This document shows positions 5,375 through 6,243 of a stretch of DNA of 6,243 nt, one piece after another. The notes beneath the pieces are model-generated. The model made no database searches. It worked only from the letters and a program-made list of their open reading frames with translations, and was not told the DNA's origin. The translations under genes were made by a program, and so were the position numbers. Position 1 is the first letter of the stretch; each line of letters opens with the position of its first letter. Source of the DNA: an uncultured Hyphomicrobiales bacterium (GTDB lineage: Bacteria; Pseudomonadota; Alphaproteobacteria; Rhizobiales; Beijerinckiaceae); the NCBI GenBank assembly GCA_903903935.1, contig CAIVAX010000400.1:1-6243 (forward strand), read 5' to 3'.

Positions 5375-6126
5375 CACTCATTGGGCAGATAGCCAGCCGT
5401 GCGGCCCTTGCCGACATAATAGATCCACAGTTTGGCGACATGGGGATTGCGCTTAAATTCGCGCGCGAAGGCGGCAATGTCGGGTTCACTCAGCGGGACA
5501 ACTTTGCCCAATGTGGCGGCCTGATACATGGCCACAGCATTTTCAACAAAATGTACGCAATCAATCAGTAAAGCGGGTACGGATTCGGCTGTGATGATCT
5601 GGCCATGGGCGCGAATCTGCATGGCATGATGCGGCCCCAGAGTTTGAGCCACAGCATGTCCCAGTTTGGAATCGCTGACATGCGAGGGATCGGCATGGAC
5701 TGGAATGCCACTCACCCAGCGGATGGAATGATTTTTCAAAGGCAGCAATTGCACGCCTTCCACCAAGGTAAACACATTGGTGAGGTCATGATGGAAATGG
5801 GCAACGGCATTCACATCGGGTCTGGCGCGTAAAATCTCACCATGCAGATAGACTTCAGCGGGTGCGCGTGTGCCCTTGGGGCCTTCAACGATCTTGCCAT
5901 CATAATCACACACCAAAAGATCGCTGGGCTTAATGCCAGCGCGGCTGACTTCAAACGGCTGGATGAGATAATGATCGGGCCGATTGGGCAGGCGTGAGCT
6001 GACATGACCGCTATAGCCCATCAATCCTTCAGCATTCAGGATCAGCGTGCAGGCGGCCACTTGTTCGCGCAGGCGCAGCTCTTCGGGCTGGGCATTGGCA
6101 AGCGTTTGATGGGATTGAGTGGTCAT
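5362..6126 (-). CDS. Class II aldolase/adducin-family metalloenzyme (aldolase or decarboxylase)
   Basis: This 254-residue cytoplasmic protein has the class II aldolase/adducin head domain, shared by fuculose- and ribulose-phosphate aldolases and by some decarboxylases of aromatic or pyridine dicarboxylic acids. The metal ligands are visible: His110 and His112 in AVAHFHHD, and His174 in IRAHGQII. The conserved acidic residue is Glu91 in APAEVYLH. GYSGHVSSRLP (37-47) corresponds to the usual N-terminal GN(I/V)S-type loop, here with His41 where Asn is common. A C-terminal extension (about 205-254) is rich in aromatic residues. The start is supported by AGAGGA on the reverse strand (6137-6132), 5 bases before the ATG. 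It lies 30 bases downstream of another reverse-strand gene, so it is probably the second or later gene of an operon entering from the right. Beside a flavin monooxygenase and an amidase, a decarboxylase of a hydroxylated ring acid is plausible, but a sugar-acid or retro-aldol role cannot be excluded. Confidence 0.87.
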   Translation of the reverse strand: MTTQSHQTLANAQPEELRLREQVAACTLILNAEGLMGYSGHVSSRLPNRPDHYLIQPFEVSRAGIKPSDLLVCDYDGKIVEGPKGTRAPAEVYLHGEILRARPDVNAVAHFHHDLTNVFTLVEGVQLLPLKNHSIRWVSGIPVHADPSHVSDSKLGHAVAQTLGPHHAMQIRAHGQIITAESVPALLIDCVHFVENAVAMYQAATLGKVVPLSEPDIAAFAREFKRNPHVAKLWIYYVGKGRTAGYLPNEWDLN

Positions 6127-6131
6127 GAAGG

Positions 6132-6137
6132 TCCTCT
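6132..6137 (-). promoter_or_regulatory. Ribosome binding site of the class II aldolase-type gene
   Basis: On the reverse strand AGAGGA lies 5 bases before the ATG at 6126, confirming that start. Confidence 0.65.
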
Positions 6138-6156
6138 TGATACTTTACGCGACTAA

Positions 6157-6243
6157 TCAGCGGGCGAATTTCTTATATTTCAGGCGCTGCGGAATAATGG
6201 AATCCAGACCGAGGCGACGTTTTTTGTCTTCCTCATAATCTTG
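6157..6243 (-). CDS. C-terminal end of an unrecognised protein (28 residues, cut by window edge)
   Basis: The reverse strand is open from the right edge to a TGA at 6159-6157 and encodes a charged tail containing RRLGLDSIIPQRLKYKKFAR. Base composition and codon choice look like the neighbouring genes. The 30-base gap to the aldolase-type gene on the same strand is normal operon spacing. The fragment is too short for me to name a family. The basic end without a hydrophobic stretch suggests a soluble protein. It is likely to belong to the same pathway, but this rests on position alone. Confidence 0.6.
   Translation of the reverse strand, partial: QDYEEDKKRRLGLDSIIPQRLKYKKFAR

Noticed and set aside
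1..6243. CRISPR, mobile element, tRNA, rRNA or defence system
   Set aside because: No long direct repeats, transposase or integrase motifs, cloverleaf folds, rRNA-like segments or defence-type domains were seen on either strand.

Overview
The window looks like catabolic accessory DNA from a Gram-negative proteobacterium, most likely an alphaproteobacterium. This is inferred from the protein families (an OpgC-type membrane protein and a Bug/TctC periplasmic receptor), the moderately high GC and the tight gene packing. No rRNA, tRNA, insertion sequence, phage gene or CRISPR array is visible. Nearly all of the DNA is coding; the longest non-coding stretch is about 175 bases (2155-2329).

The layout is three transcription blocks. 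(1) A leftward block (2154 down to 1) encodes an isochorismatase-fold hydrolase whose catalytic cysteine position is glycine, then a dienelactone-hydrolase-family protein 12 bases downstream, then after 81 bases the first 204 codons of an OpgC-type polytopic membrane protein that runs off the left edge. (2) A rightward block (2330-5352) encodes a tripartite tricarboxylate transporter (TTT) substrate receptor, a group D flavin monooxygenase of the HpaH/HsaA type, and a second isochorismatase-fold amidohydrolase with an intact Asp-Lys-Cys triad. (3) A second leftward block (6243 down to 5362) holds the last 28 codons of an unrecognised protein and a class II aldolase/adducin-type metalloenzyme. 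Blocks 1 and 2 diverge from an intergenic region containing a good sigma-70-like promoter facing left and a set of CACTTG repeats, the first forming a small palindrome. Blocks 2 and 3 converge with only 9 bases between stop codons.

Taken together (inference), the locus looks like a pathway for uptake and breakdown of a small carboxylated, probably nitrogen-containing aromatic or heterocyclic compound. The TTT receptor would bind the acid in the periplasm, the flavin monooxygenase would hydroxylate the ring, the hydrolases (amidase, lactone hydrolase, isochorismatase-like) would open or deacylate intermediates, and the class II aldolase-fold enzyme would decarboxylate or retro-aldol cleave a product. 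The substrate cannot be read from the sequence. The flavin reductase for the monooxygenase, the TTT membrane subunits and any regulator are not in the window. The most notable point is the pairing of two isochorismatase-fold enzymes with different active sites around one receptor and oxygenase.
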